Origin: Haloarcula argentinensis DSM 12282
GTDB lineage: Archaea > Halobacteriota > Halobacteria > Halobacteriales > Haloarculaceae
DNA length: 59,651 nt
Direction: 5' to 3'
Assembly: GCA_000336895.1 (NCBI GenBank)
Contig: AOLX01000026.1
Coordinates: 3,568-63,218 of the forward strand
Position 1 is the first letter of the stretch. Each line of letters starts with the position of its first letter. The position numbers were made by a program, and so were the translations under genes. Under the pieces are notes generated by a model. That model was not told the DNA's origin. It saw nothing but the letters and a program-made list of their open reading frames with translations, and ran no database searches. Below, one piece after another: positions 16,243 to 24,821 of this stretch.

Positions 16243-18390
16243 TTACTTGATGCGGGTCCCCAGCGGGGCGTCCTCGTGCGTCGTCAGCAGGTCCGCCTCG
16301 TCACCGGCAGCCAGCACCATCCCGTTGGATTCGATGCCGAACAGCTCGGCTTTCTCCATGTTCGCAAGCAGGATGACGCGCGTGCCGGGAAGCTCCTCGG
16401 CGTCGTGGAGCTGTCGGAGACCGGCGACGACCTGCCGGACCTCGTGGCCGATGTCGACTTCCAGGCGCAGGAGTTTGTCCGCGCCATCGACCGGCTCGGC
16501 GCTGCGAATCTCACCGACACGCATGTCGACGCCCTCGAAGTCCTCGAAGCTGATGCGGTCTTCGACGAGGGTCTGGAGGTCGGCGACCTCGTCGTCGTCC
16601 CCTTCGTCTTCGGCGGCTTCGCCGCCTCCGTTCGAGGCTTCTGCCGAAGCCTCGCTTGCCTCCTCGACCCGTTCCTGCAGTTCCTCGTTCAGCGCCTCGA
16701 TGTGGTCGTCCTCGACCTGCTCGAACAGTTCCGCGGGGTCGTCGAACTCGGCCGGCGGCGCTTCGAGCGCGCTGTCGAGGGTTACGTCGGCGACGGAACC
16801 CTGTTCGCCCAGTTGGCCCCACAGGCGCTCGGCCTTGCCCGGCAGGACGGGTTGCATGAGCACCGCGACGGCCTTGGTCAACTGCACGCAGTCGCGGATG
16901 ACCTGCTCGGCTTCCTCGGGGTCGTCGTCGACGAGGTTCCAGGGTTCGTTGCGCTGGATGTACTCGTTGCCGTAGTTCGAGAGTTCGATGGCGATTTCAG
17001 CCAGCTCGCGCACGTCATACTCCCGAACGGCGGCCTCGAAGTTCTCAATCGCGTCCTCGATTCGCCCGCGCACGTCATCGCTAACGGCAGTGTCGGGCGT
17101 CCCGTCGTAGTTGCGCTCGGCGAACAGCAGCGACCGGTAGATGAAGTTCCCGACGTTGCCGACGAGTTCGCCGTTGACCCGCTCCTGGAAGCGGTCCCAG
17201 GAGAAGTCCACGTCGGTGTCGATCTGTGCGCCGGTCGCGATGTAGTACCGGAACAGGTCGGGATGGAAGCCGGCGTCAAGGTACTCGTCGGCCCAGACGG
17301 CGCGGTTACGCGAGGTCGACAGCGCGTTGCCGTCGATGCCGACGAACCCGGTGGCCAGAATCGACCGGGGCTCGTTGTACCCCGCGCCGCGAAGCATCGC
17401 GGGCCAGAACACCGCGTGGTGCTGGATGATATCGCGGCCGATGACGTGGATTATCTCGCCGCTGCCGTCTGCCCACTCGTCGTCCCACTCGGTGCCGTGG
17501 CGCTCCTCACTGTCGATCTTCCAGACCGCTTCCCAGTCGTACTCGTCGTCACCGACGCGCTCGGTGTACTGTTTCGTCGAGGCGACATACTCGATTGGCG
17601 CGTCGACCCAGACGTACAGCACCAGCTCGTCGCCGCCGTCAACGTCTTCGGGGTAGTCCACGCCCCAGTCCATGTCCCGCGTGATACAGAGGTCCTGCAG
17701 TTCGCCCTCGATCCACTCGCGGGGCTGATTCTGGGCGTTGTCGGTCCCTTCTAGACGGTCAAGGAAGCCTTGGAGGTACTCCTGGAAGTCAGCAAGCCGG
17801 AGGAACTTGTGTTCGCGGGTGCGGTACTCCGCGGGGTTCCCGGTCAGCGTCGACACCGGGGCCTCGATTTCGCCGGGCTCGAGGTGGCGCTGGCACCCTT
17901 CGTCGCACTCGTCGCCGCGGGCCTGCTCCCCGCAGTAGGGGCAGGTCCCCTCGACGTAGCGGTCGGGGAGGGGTTGGTCCTCCTCCGTGTCCCATGCGAC
18001 CTCGATCTCCTTCTCGTGGACGTGGTCGTTTTCGACCCACGAGCGGACGAACTCCTGGGTGAGTTCGACGTTAGTCTCGTCGTCGGTATGCCCGTAGTTG
18101 TCGAACTCGATGTTGAACTGCGGGAACGTCTCGGCGTAGGTCTCGTGGAAGTCCAGCGCGAACTCCCGCGGCGCGACGCCTTCTTCGGCGGCGTTGACCG
18201 CTACCGGCGTACCGTGCATATCTGATCCCGAAACGAACGCCGTCTGCTGGCCGATCCGCCGGAGGGCGCGCGACAGCGCGTCCCCGTCGACGTACGTCCG
18301 GAGGTGGCCGACGTGCAAGTCACCGTTCGCGTAGGGCAACCCACAGGTCACGACCGCCGGCTGGTCCGTCGGAAACTCGTCGTGGCTCAT
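16243..18390 (-). CDS. metG: Methionine--tRNA ligase
   Basis: This 715-residue cytosolic class I synthetase charges tRNA-Met. The ATP-binding HIGH motif appears as GDLHVGHLRTY near residue 22. A zinc-knuckle insert (CPYCGEQARGDECDEGC) lies near 145. The KMSKS loop is the divergent ALSTSRNRAVW near 350. Residues about 610-715 are a C-terminal tRNA-binding OB domain (VDMRVGEIRSAEPV then VVAGLRQLHDAEEL), joined by an acidic linker, giving the long form of the enzyme. It is the first gene upstream of the DUF7312 protein gene. Confidence 0.97.
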   Translation of the reverse strand: MSHDEFPTDQPAVVTCGLPYANGDLHVGHLRTYVDGDALSRALRRIGQQTAFVSGSDMHGTPVAVNAAEEGVAPREFALDFHETYAETFPQFNIEFDNYGHTDDETNVELTQEFVRSWVENDHVHEKEIEVAWDTEEDQPLPDRYVEGTCPYCGEQARGDECDEGCQRHLEPGEIEAPVSTLTGNPAEYRTREHKFLRLADFQEYLQGFLDRLEGTDNAQNQPREWIEGELQDLCITRDMDWGVDYPEDVDGGDELVLYVWVDAPIEYVASTKQYTERVGDDEYDWEAVWKIDSEERHGTEWDDEWADGSGEIIHVIGRDIIQHHAVFWPAMLRGAGYNEPRSILATGFVGIDGNALSTSRNRAVWADEYLDAGFHPDLFRYYIATGAQIDTDVDFSWDRFQERVNGELVGNVGNFIYRSLLFAERNYDGTPDTAVSDDVRGRIEDAIENFEAAVREYDVRELAEIAIELSNYGNEYIQRNEPWNLVDDDPEEAEQVIRDCVQLTKAVAVLMQPVLPGKAERLWGQLGEQGSVADVTLDSALEAPPAEFDDPAELFEQVEDDHIEALNEELQERVEEASEASAEASNGGGEAAEDEGDDDEVADLQTLVEDRISFEDFEGVDMRVGEIRSAEPVDGADKLLRLEVDIGHEVRQVVAGLRQLHDAEELPGTRVILLANMEKAELFGIESNGMVLAAGDEADLLTTHEDAPLGTRIK

Positions 18391-18454
18391 ACCTGTTCGT
18401 GTGCCACCGACGGGTCAAAAGGGGGTTGGTTTCGGCGTGGGAGCGACGCTCCGG

Positions 18455-19054
18455 TCACAGCAACGCGAGCGTGCCGCTGGCAAGCCCGAGTGTCACGACG
18501 AGCCGCCCGGCACTGCCGAAGAACGTCGCCGCGCCGAACCGATAGTAGTCGCGTTCGAGGACGGTGAACGCGTAGATAGAGATCGTATCGGGGAAGAACG
18601 GAACACAGAGTGCGAGCGCCAGTCCAACGTAACCGTACTTCCGTGCAAGCTGTACCGTCTTTCTTTCAGACCACTCGACGAGATTGAACCGTGAGCGCTT
18701 GATCCAGCGCACGAGTGGGCCGTACTCCTTTGCCTCCTGTCCGATATGGAAGGCGACGAGACTGCCGAAGGCCTTCCCGAGGCCACTGACGAGGATAATC
18801 GCCACTATGTTCCCGTTCGTGGAGAGTCCAAGCCGAAGGGTTTCGGCCGGAACCAGTACGACCTCGCTCGGGAGCGGGAGAATGAACGCGATCAGAAACG
18901 AGTACACCGCGATGATACCCAGTCCGGTCGGACCGGTGGCCGTACAGACAGCTTCTTCTAGCGGCGACAGTGGGGTACCGGCGGTCGTACAGTCGCCGAT
19001 GAAGGCAATGAACGATGCGGTCGGTACTACCAAGTCCACGCCTCTCTGTAGCAA
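18455..19054 (-). CDS. DedA/VTT-domain membrane protein
   Basis: The protein of about 199 residues has four or five hydrophobic segments, with the DedA/SNARE-associated signature around PLPSEVVLVPAETLRLG (near 60) and a VSGLGKAFGSLVAFHIG re-entrant segment near 90. The C-terminal part has LALALCVPFFPDTISIYA near 145. DedA relatives are lipid flippases or transporters of the cytoplasmic membrane. The start is uncertain: a TTG at 19052-19054, a GTG at 19037-19039 or a TTG at 19031-19033. The third has a GAGAGG 7 bases upstream and fits a ribosome site best. Confidence 0.82.
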   Translation of the reverse strand: MLQRGVDLVVPTASFIAFIGDCTTAGTPLSPLEEAVCTATGPTGLGIIAVYSFLIAFILPLPSEVVLVPAETLRLGLSTNGNIVAIILVSGLGKAFGSLVAFHIGQEAKEYGPLVRWIKRSRFNLVEWSERKTVQLARKYGYVGLALALCVPFFPDTISIYAFTVLERDYYRFGAATFFGSAGRLVVTLGLASGTLALL

Positions 19055-19122
19055 ACAGGCACTTCTAAACCTTCGTATGTCTTCTCGGGAGCGCTCAATA
19101 CCAGTATGTTCGAGAGCGGAGA

Positions 19123-19201
19123 CAGCGATTCAGTACTAATCGAGATCCGCGACTTAGCGCCCGCCGAGGGCAGCGATTCAGTACCAGTCGAGATCCGCGA
19201 C
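19123..19201. repeat. Direct repeat: echo of the mfnA 3' end
   Basis: Bases 19123-19153 repeat bases 19171-19201 (31 bases, 2 mismatches, period 48). The inner copy is the real end of mfnA, encoding VADLDWY-stop plus 7 bases beyond. The outer copy would read VADLD-stop-Y-stop on the same strand because TGG is changed to TAG. It is a non-coding duplicate of the gene's last 24 bases, lying just downstream. Confidence 0.8.
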
Positions 19202-20230
19202 GAACGACCGCAGCATCGACCGCGTGACGTGGGGCATACACACGACACGCATTTCGCCGGCCCCGGTCTTCGAGACTCGCCAGCCCCGGTCCCGGAGTTC
19301 GTCTGTCATCGGCATCGAGAGGTCGGCCGCGACAAGCGGGAGTTCGGGGCCGACAACGTCGTGGCCTCGCGCCGACAACTGGTCGGCCAGCCAGTCGGCA
19401 TTGGCCATCGACGTTTCGTACTGCTGCTCGTAGCCCGTCGGCCACAGCGACTCCATCGCCGCGACGGCGGAGGCCACGCCAGCGCCCGACCGGGTGCCCG
19501 TCAGCGTAAGCTGGTCCGTCGATTCCAGATACGGCGTTTCGACGGCGAGTTCGTCAAGCAGCGACCGGTCGCGAGCGAGCAGTCCGCCGGCGGGGACCGC
19601 CGCTTGCCCGACCTTGTGGGGGTCGATCGTCATCGTGTCGATGTCCGCGTGGCCGAAGTGCCAGTCGTGGTCGGTAAACGGGAGGTAGAAGCCGCCCCAG
19701 GCGGCGTCGACGTGACAGAGGGCATCGACCGTCTCGGCGAGGTCGACGATGGCCGGAATCGGGTCGACGTAGCCGTACTCGGTCGAACCAGCGACGCCGA
19801 CGACACACACCGTGTCCTCGTCGACGAGTTCCGCCATCGCCGCCATGTCGGCGCGGTAGTCCGTCGCCGGCGCGGTCCGCAGTTCTACACCAAGCACGTC
19901 GGCGGCTTTGGTAAACGAAAAATGCGCGTGGACGGGCGCGACCACGTTCGGGTCGTCCGTATCGGCGCGGTTACGGGCAATACGTATCGCCTGAAGATTG
20001 GCCTCTGTCCCGCCCGAGGCAACGTAGCCTGCGGGGTCCGAGAGGCCAGTGATCTCACCGAGATACTCGACGGCCTCGCGTTCCAGATCGGCGATGGTCT
20101 CGTACGTGCCCGGGTCTCCGGGGTTCGTCGCGAGGAAGCGTTCTGCCGCTTCGCGTGCCGACGGATGCGGCACGGTACACATCGACGAGAGGACGCGCTC
20201 GAAGTCCTGTGGCTCTGCCCGCTGGAGCAT
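19178..20230 (-). CDS. mfnA: PLP-dependent L-tyrosine/L-aspartate decarboxylase (MfnA family)
   Basis: The 350-residue group II decarboxylase has the pyridoxal-phosphate lysine in TIDPHKVGQAAVPAGG near residue 205, VASGGTEANLQAIRIARN near 67 and a CHVDAAWGGFYLPF cofactor-binding segment near 180. The short archaeal form lacks the N-terminal extension of eukaryotic enzymes. In methanogens MfnA makes tyramine for methanofuran. In haloarchaea, which lack that cofactor, the expected role is aspartate to beta-alanine for coenzyme A. That fits the 4-phosphopantoate-beta-alanine ligase gene 4.6 kb away. It is monocistronic, and its 3' end is echoed downstream. Confidence 0.93.
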   Translation of the reverse strand: MLQRAEPQDFERVLSSMCTVPHPSAREAAERFLATNPGDPGTYETIADLEREAVEYLGEITGLSDPAGYVASGGTEANLQAIRIARNRADTDDPNVVAPVHAHFSFTKAADVLGVELRTAPATDYRADMAAMAELVDEDTVCVVGVAGSTEYGYVDPIPAIVDLAETVDALCHVDAAWGGFYLPFTDHDWHFGHADIDTMTIDPHKVGQAAVPAGGLLARDRSLLDELAVETPYLESTDQLTLTGTRSGAGVASAVAAMESLWPTGYEQQYETSMANADWLADQLSARGHDVVGPELPLVAADLSMPMTDELRDRGWRVSKTGAGEMRVVCMPHVTRSMLRSFVADLDWY

Positions 20231-20373
20231 CTATCGGGTGTATAGCGGGGGAGTGGTTTAGCCGTTGTGCTCGTGCGTGTCGTTGTCTGCTGTTTATTCG
20301 TCCTGACGGTAGCACGCTGGCCGGGACGAGCTAGCCGTCCGTACTCAGTACAGGAGTGCGCTTTACCGTCGAG

Positions 20374-21276
20374 TTACCAGTTCGACGGTCCGATCTTCTT
20401 CGTCGCCTTCGCGCGAAAGCCCGTGGGACCGATCAGCGACTCGAAGACGGTCTGGCGCTCCGTATCGAGCGCGCCGCCGAAGGAGCCGACCCGCATCGTC
20501 CGATACGTCTCGAACCCCTTGTCGTTGGAGTAGAAGTAGACGCTGCCGTGCAAGAGGCCGTGGATGAGCTCGTCCGACCGCACGTCGCCGGCTGGTCGGT
20601 CGAGCTTGACGAAGGCCACGTTCCCCCAGTTGACGACTGCCTCTCGGAGCCCCATCAGGAACGCGATCTCGTGGTTCTGGGGCAGCCCGAACTCCGTCGC
20701 CCGTTCGAGGTCGGTCAGCGAGTCGATGACGATGAGCGTCTCTGCGGCGTCGCTCACTCGGTCACTGATATCGGATAACAGTTTCTCGAACGTTTCCTCA
20801 GCGGGCTCTCGCTCCGGCGGCTCCGCGTCGGGCTGTTCGATTTCGGTGTCGCTCCGTCGAGCATCGAACAGCGGCTCGGGGACGGGCAACAGCTCCATGA
20901 ATCGCTGAGAGAAGTCGGCGACGGTCATGTGCTCCGTGAGCGTCTCGAACTGGTAGCCGTCGAGGACGGCGTCGAGTTCGCTGTAGACGTGCTCGCGGTC
21001 GTGCGAGAGCGTGATGTAGGTCACCGACTCCGGAATCGCCTCGCTGCGCCGGGCAATACCGTTCGGGACCATCTCGGGGCGGTGTTTCGCGAGCATCAGC
21101 GTCGCGAGGCTGGTGTAGGTGAAGGCGTCGCCGCCTGCGTCCGACGCCCCGGCCAGCAGGACCGTGCTCCCGGTCGGCATCCCCCGAACCTGTCCGTCCA
21201 GCCCGGGGATGCCAAAGGGAATGTAGGACACACCGGAGCTGATACTCTTGGCTTCCGGCGTCGATTCGGGTGCCAT
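20374..21276 (-). CDS. RecA/KaiC-superfamily protein with degenerate P-loop
   Basis: From the ATG at 21274-21276 the protein has 300 residues. It follows the RAD55/KaiC-like pattern: GVSYIPFGIPGLDGQVRGMPTGSTVLLAG at 15-43, a Walker B strand ETLIVIDSLTDL near 180, and later strands NVAFVKLDRP and SVYFYSNDKG. The Walker A position reads GASDAGGD (43-50), without the invariant Lys and Thr, so ATP hydrolysis is unlikely. Residues about 135-170 are an acidic insert. Haloarchaea carry several such proteins, sometimes called HTR-like and linked loosely to signalling. A longer frame to 21300 adds 8 residues without support. Confidence 0.75.
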   Translation of the reverse strand: MAPESTPEAKSISSGVSYIPFGIPGLDGQVRGMPTGSTVLLAGASDAGGDAFTYTSLATLMLAKHRPEMVPNGIARRSEAIPESVTYITLSHDREHVYSELDAVLDGYQFETLTEHMTVADFSQRFMELLPVPEPLFDARRSDTEIEQPDAEPPEREPAEETFEKLLSDISDRVSDAAETLIVIDSLTDLERATEFGLPQNHEIAFLMGLREAVVNWGNVAFVKLDRPAGDVRSDELIHGLLHGSVYFYSNDKGFETYRTMRVGSFGGALDTERQTVFESLIGPTGFRAKATKKIGPSNW

Positions 21277-21334
21277 ACTGCAACGAAGCGAACGGCGCAA
21301 AAAAACCTGCTGGCTACGTCAATCAGCTGCGGTC

Positions 21335-23644
21335 TCAGCGGACCGATTCCAGCAGCAGCCGCTGTTCGACGCGCTTGACCTCGTGTTGCACGTCACGCAC
21401 GGCGTCGATGTTCGGCGAGATGGAGGTGACTCCCTCGTCGACGAGGAAGTCGACCATCTGTGGCTTCGAGGCGGCCTGTCCGCAGATGCTCGTTGCCACG
21501 TCGTGCTCGCGGCAGGTCCCGATGACCTGGCGCATGAGTTCGAGGACGGCCGGGTGGAGTTCGTCGAAGCGGTCGGCGACGTTGCCGTTGTTGCGGTCGA
21601 CGGCCAGCGTGTACTGGGTGAGGTCGTTCGTCCCGAAGGAGACGAAGTCGAGGCCAGTTTCGCAGATGTCTTCGATGGACAGCGCGCTCGCGGGTGTCTC
21701 AATCATGACGCCCCAGTCGCGCTTCTCGGGGTCGATGCCGACCTCCTGCATCAGCGCCTTCGCTCGCAGGATGTCCTCGGCGTCGGTGACGAGCGGGAGC
21801 ATCAGTTCGACGTTGTCGTAGCCAAGGTCGTACAGGCGCTCGAAGGCCCGGAGTTCGAGCTTGAACTCGCCGGGGCGGTCGAGCGACCGTCGGATACCGC
21901 GGTAGCCGAGCATCGGGTTGTGTTCGCTGGGCTCGTCCTCGCCGCCCTGCAGTTGGCGGAACTCGTCGGAGGGGGCATCGAGCGTGCGGACGCGGACCGG
22001 ACGCGGGTAGAACGCCTCGGCGACCGAGCGGACGCCCTCGACGATCTCGTCGACGTACGCGCGCTCGCCGTGGTCCTCGACGTAGCGCGAGGGCGTCTTG
22101 TCCGTCGAAAGGATCATGTGCTCGATGCGCAGGAGGCCGACGCCGTCGGCCCCCGTCGCGGCGGCCCGTTCGGCGGCTTCCGGAATGGAGACGTTGACCT
22201 TGACCTCCGTTCCGGTCATCGGCTTGACGGCCGAATGTGCCTCGACCGGCCCAGCGTCTTCCTGATCGTCAGACGTCTCCGGGACCTTGGCCCCTTTCTC
22301 GACCGTGCCTTTGTCGCCGTCGAGCGTGACCGTTTCGCCGTCCCGGAGCTTCTGTGTCGCGTCCTCAGCCCCGACAACGGCCGGGACGCCCAGCTCTCGG
22401 GAGACAATAGCGGCGTGGCTGGTCATCCCACCTTCGTCGGTGATGATCCCGTTTGCGCGTTTCATCGCCGGCACCATATCCGGCGTCGTCATCTCGGCGA
22501 CGATGATGTCGCCGTCCTCGACCTTGTCGAGGTTGTCGAGCTTGTCGACGATGCGGACGACGCCGGTGACCCGACCCGGCGCGGAGCCGATACCGGAGAG
22601 CCGAACCGCCTCCGACTGGCTCTCCATCGCCCCGCCGTCGGCGACGCCCGACTTCGCCCCCGGCGGCTGACTCTCGGCTTCGTTGGCCGAGCCGGCGCTC
22701 CCCTCAGGGTCGTCGATGGTGGTGATTGGGCGGGACTGCAGTAGATACACCTCGCCCTCGTAGACCGCCCACTCGACATCCTGTGGGGTGTCGTAGTGAT
22801 CCTCGACGCGTTCGCCGACCTCTAGGAGTCGGTGAATCTCCTCGTCGGAAAGGACGCGCTCGTTGCGCTTCTCCTCGGGGACGGAGCGTTCGATGGTCTC
22901 TCCGTCCTCACCCCGAACGCACATCACTTTCTTGTCGGCGACGGTCACCTCGTCGATGGTCTCCGTCTCGCGGTCGATACTGTAGTTGTCGGGCGAGACT
23001 GCCCCGGAGACGACCGCTTCACCCAGTCCCCACGCAGCCTCGATGATGGCCGTCGGCCCACCGGTCGAGGGATGGCTAGTGAACATGACGCCGGATTTCT
23101 CCGCGTCGACCATCTGTTGGACGACGACGGCGATGTCTACCGCGTCGTGGGCGAAGCCGTTCTCGTTGCGGTAGTAGATGGCCCGCTGGGTGAACAGTGA
23201 CGCCCAGCACTCCTTGACCCGCTGCAGGAGGTCCGTACGCGAGACGTTCAGGTACGTGTCCTGTTGGCCGGCGAAGGAGGCGTCCGGGAGGTCCTCGGCG
23301 GTCGCTGAGGACCGCACCGCAACGTCTTCGTCACCCATCTCGTCGTAGGCGGCCAGCAGGTCCTCGCGGACCGACGGCGGGGTGTCGGTTTCCAGGATCA
23401 ACTCCTGAGCGCGTTCGGCCGCCTCGGCCAGCGCCTGCGAGTCGTCGCTGTCGACATCGACGGCCTCGAACAGCGACTCGTCGATTCCAGTTGCTTCGAT
23501 GAACGACCGATACGTGTCGGCGGTAACGACGAACGCCGACGGAACGGGCAGGCCCGCTCCGGTCAGTTCTCCGAGAGACGCCGCCTTGCCGCCGACCCGC
23601 GCCAGGTCGTCGGCACCGATTTCGTCGAGCCACAGTGTTGGCAT
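21335..23644 (-). CDS. ppsA: Phosphoenolpyruvate synthase
   Basis: The 769-residue enzyme makes phosphoenolpyruvate from pyruvate and ATP for gluconeogenesis. It has an N-terminal ATP-grasp domain (WLDEIGADDLARVGGKAASLGEL, RSSATAEDLPDASFAGQQDTYL). The swivelling domain carries the phospho-histidine in DEGGMTSHAAIVSRELG near residue 408. The C-terminal barrel ends ICGQAASKPQMVDFLVDEG with the catalytic Cys. A Gly/Ala/Glu-rich linker of about 35 residues before the swivelling domain (near 310-345) looks like a halophile-specific extension. A hairpin 69-88 bases upstream of the ATG may be regulatory. Confidence 0.96.
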   Translation of the reverse strand: MPTLWLDEIGADDLARVGGKAASLGELTGAGLPVPSAFVVTADTYRSFIEATGIDESLFEAVDVDSDDSQALAEAAERAQELILETDTPPSVREDLLAAYDEMGDEDVAVRSSATAEDLPDASFAGQQDTYLNVSRTDLLQRVKECWASLFTQRAIYYRNENGFAHDAVDIAVVVQQMVDAEKSGVMFTSHPSTGGPTAIIEAAWGLGEAVVSGAVSPDNYSIDRETETIDEVTVADKKVMCVRGEDGETIERSVPEEKRNERVLSDEEIHRLLEVGERVEDHYDTPQDVEWAVYEGEVYLLQSRPITTIDDPEGSAGSANEAESQPPGAKSGVADGGAMESQSEAVRLSGIGSAPGRVTGVVRIVDKLDNLDKVEDGDIIVAEMTTPDMVPAMKRANGIITDEGGMTSHAAIVSRELGVPAVVGAEDATQKLRDGETVTLDGDKGTVEKGAKVPETSDDQEDAGPVEAHSAVKPMTGTEVKVNVSIPEAAERAAATGADGVGLLRIEHMILSTDKTPSRYVEDHGERAYVDEIVEGVRSVAEAFYPRPVRVRTLDAPSDEFRQLQGGEDEPSEHNPMLGYRGIRRSLDRPGEFKLELRAFERLYDLGYDNVELMLPLVTDAEDILRAKALMQEVGIDPEKRDWGVMIETPASALSIEDICETGLDFVSFGTNDLTQYTLAVDRNNGNVADRFDELHPAVLELMRQVIGTCREHDVATSICGQAASKPQMVDFLVDEGVTSISPNIDAVRDVQHEVKRVEQRLLLESVR

Positions 23645-23712
23645 GGACTCACTCGTATCATCTTCAACGACAATTAAGGAAGTTCCGGTTACAGCCAGTG
23701 AGGCGACCGTTC

Positions 23713-23732
23713 TTCACTCGATTTCGAGTGAA
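23713..23732. terminator. Perfect 8-bp hairpin between phzF-like gene and ppsA
   Basis: TTCACTCG-ATTT-CGAGTGAA is an 8-base-pair perfect stem. It starts 34 bases after the PhzF-family stop and lies 69-88 bases before the ppsA ATG on the same strand. It can serve as the 3' end of the upstream transcript or as an operator for ppsA; sequence alone does not decide. Confidence 0.45.
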
Positions 23733-23765
23733 TCAGGCAGTCACGCCGCCGGTACGGTTCTGCGG

Positions 23766-24677
23766 TCACGCCTCGATGATGTCGTCGTCGTCGACGACGG
23801 GGACAGTCATTGTGCCGTCCAGTGCAGTGACAGCGCGCCCGCCGACCCACACCTCTGTCCCGTCGGTATCGACTGACACCGTGCCGGGGCGGTCACGGAA
23901 ATGCCCGCCCTCGGCGATGATCTGTTCGATGGTGTCATCGAGCGCCCCGTAGCGGCGGACGAACGCCGCGCAGGCCCCTGACGCCGCCGCGGTAACCGGC
24001 TCCTCGGTTCGGTTTCCGGCCCGGAAGGCTCGTCCGTGGAACGTCGACCGGCGCGTCGCGTCGGCACCGACCGTATCGAACGTGAACGGATACACGCCGG
24101 CCGCGTCCGCGCGGTCACAGAGTGAGTCGACGGCAGCCACGTCAACGCTGAGATTGCTCAGATGCTCGAAGTAGTTGACCGGAACCATGAGCCACGGCTC
24201 GCTCGCGTCGGCCGTCACGAGCGGCAGGTCGGCACCCACGTCTTTGAGCGTGGCCTCGTCGAGTCCGAGCGCGTCCGCGACATCGGCGTAGGGGATGTCG
24301 ACCTCGGTGATGTCGGCCCGCCCCTGTTCGACCCAGACCATGCCGTTCTGTTTCGTCTCGACGGTGACTTCGCCGGCGGCGGTGGCGACCGTCCACTCGT
24401 CGTCGTCGATCTCACCGCGTTCGTACAGCGCCGCGTGCGCCCCGATGGTGGCCGCCTCCGCCCGGTCCAGATCTCCGGTCGGTGAGAAACAGCGAAGCCG
24501 GCGGTCGGCGTCTCCCGCTGGCAGGACAAACGCCGTTTCGAGGGCCCCAAGTTCGCTGGCGACGGCCTGCATCTGGTCGTCGGTCAGTCCGTCGGCTTCC
24601 GGAACGACGCCGGTCGGTGTGCCCGCCGTTGGCTCCGCGGCGAACGCGTCGACAAGCAACGCCTGTCGGGTATCCAT
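23766..24677 (-). CDS. PhzF family isomerase/epimerase-like protein
   Basis: The 303-residue protein has the duplicated PhzF fold. The N-terminal half starts with LLVDAFAAEPTAGTPTGVV and has SELGALETAFVL near residue 40, where the Glu is the family's catalytic acid, followed by RLRCFSPTGDLDRAEAATIGA near 60. The C-terminal half has RSTFHGRAF and VTAAASGACAAFVRRYGAL near 230, the usual 'TGSA' region. PhzF relatives isomerise small diaminopimelate-like or aromatic substrates; most are of unknown substrate. It is cytosolic. It lies upstream of ppsA on the same strand but a 121-base gap with a hairpin separates them. Confidence 0.88.
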   Translation of the reverse strand: MDTRQALLVDAFAAEPTAGTPTGVVPEADGLTDDQMQAVASELGALETAFVLPAGDADRRLRCFSPTGDLDRAEAATIGAHAALYERGEIDDDEWTVATAAGEVTVETKQNGMVWVEQGRADITEVDIPYADVADALGLDEATLKDVGADLPLVTADASEPWLMVPVNYFEHLSNLSVDVAAVDSLCDRADAAGVYPFTFDTVGADATRRSTFHGRAFRAGNRTEEPVTAAASGACAAFVRRYGALDDTIEQIIAEGGHFRDRPGTVSVDTDGTEVWVGGRAVTALDGTMTVPVVDDDDIIEA

Positions 24678-24821
24678 GGCACGGAGTTGTGCTGACCCGC
24701 AGATAATCTTTTCCGGAGGTAACCGTCGCCGTCCGACGGTGAATTCCGGTGTGATATGTGCCGATGACCGAGACGCGCCCCTGACGGACGACTTTAGTAC
24801 AGGGAGCTACCACCGGAACGT

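Noticed and set aside
16276..17754. Long plus-strand frame of 492 codons opposite metG
   Set aside because: Shadow of a GC-rich gene. The metG strand carries all synthetase motifs; the other translation has no recognisable protein features.
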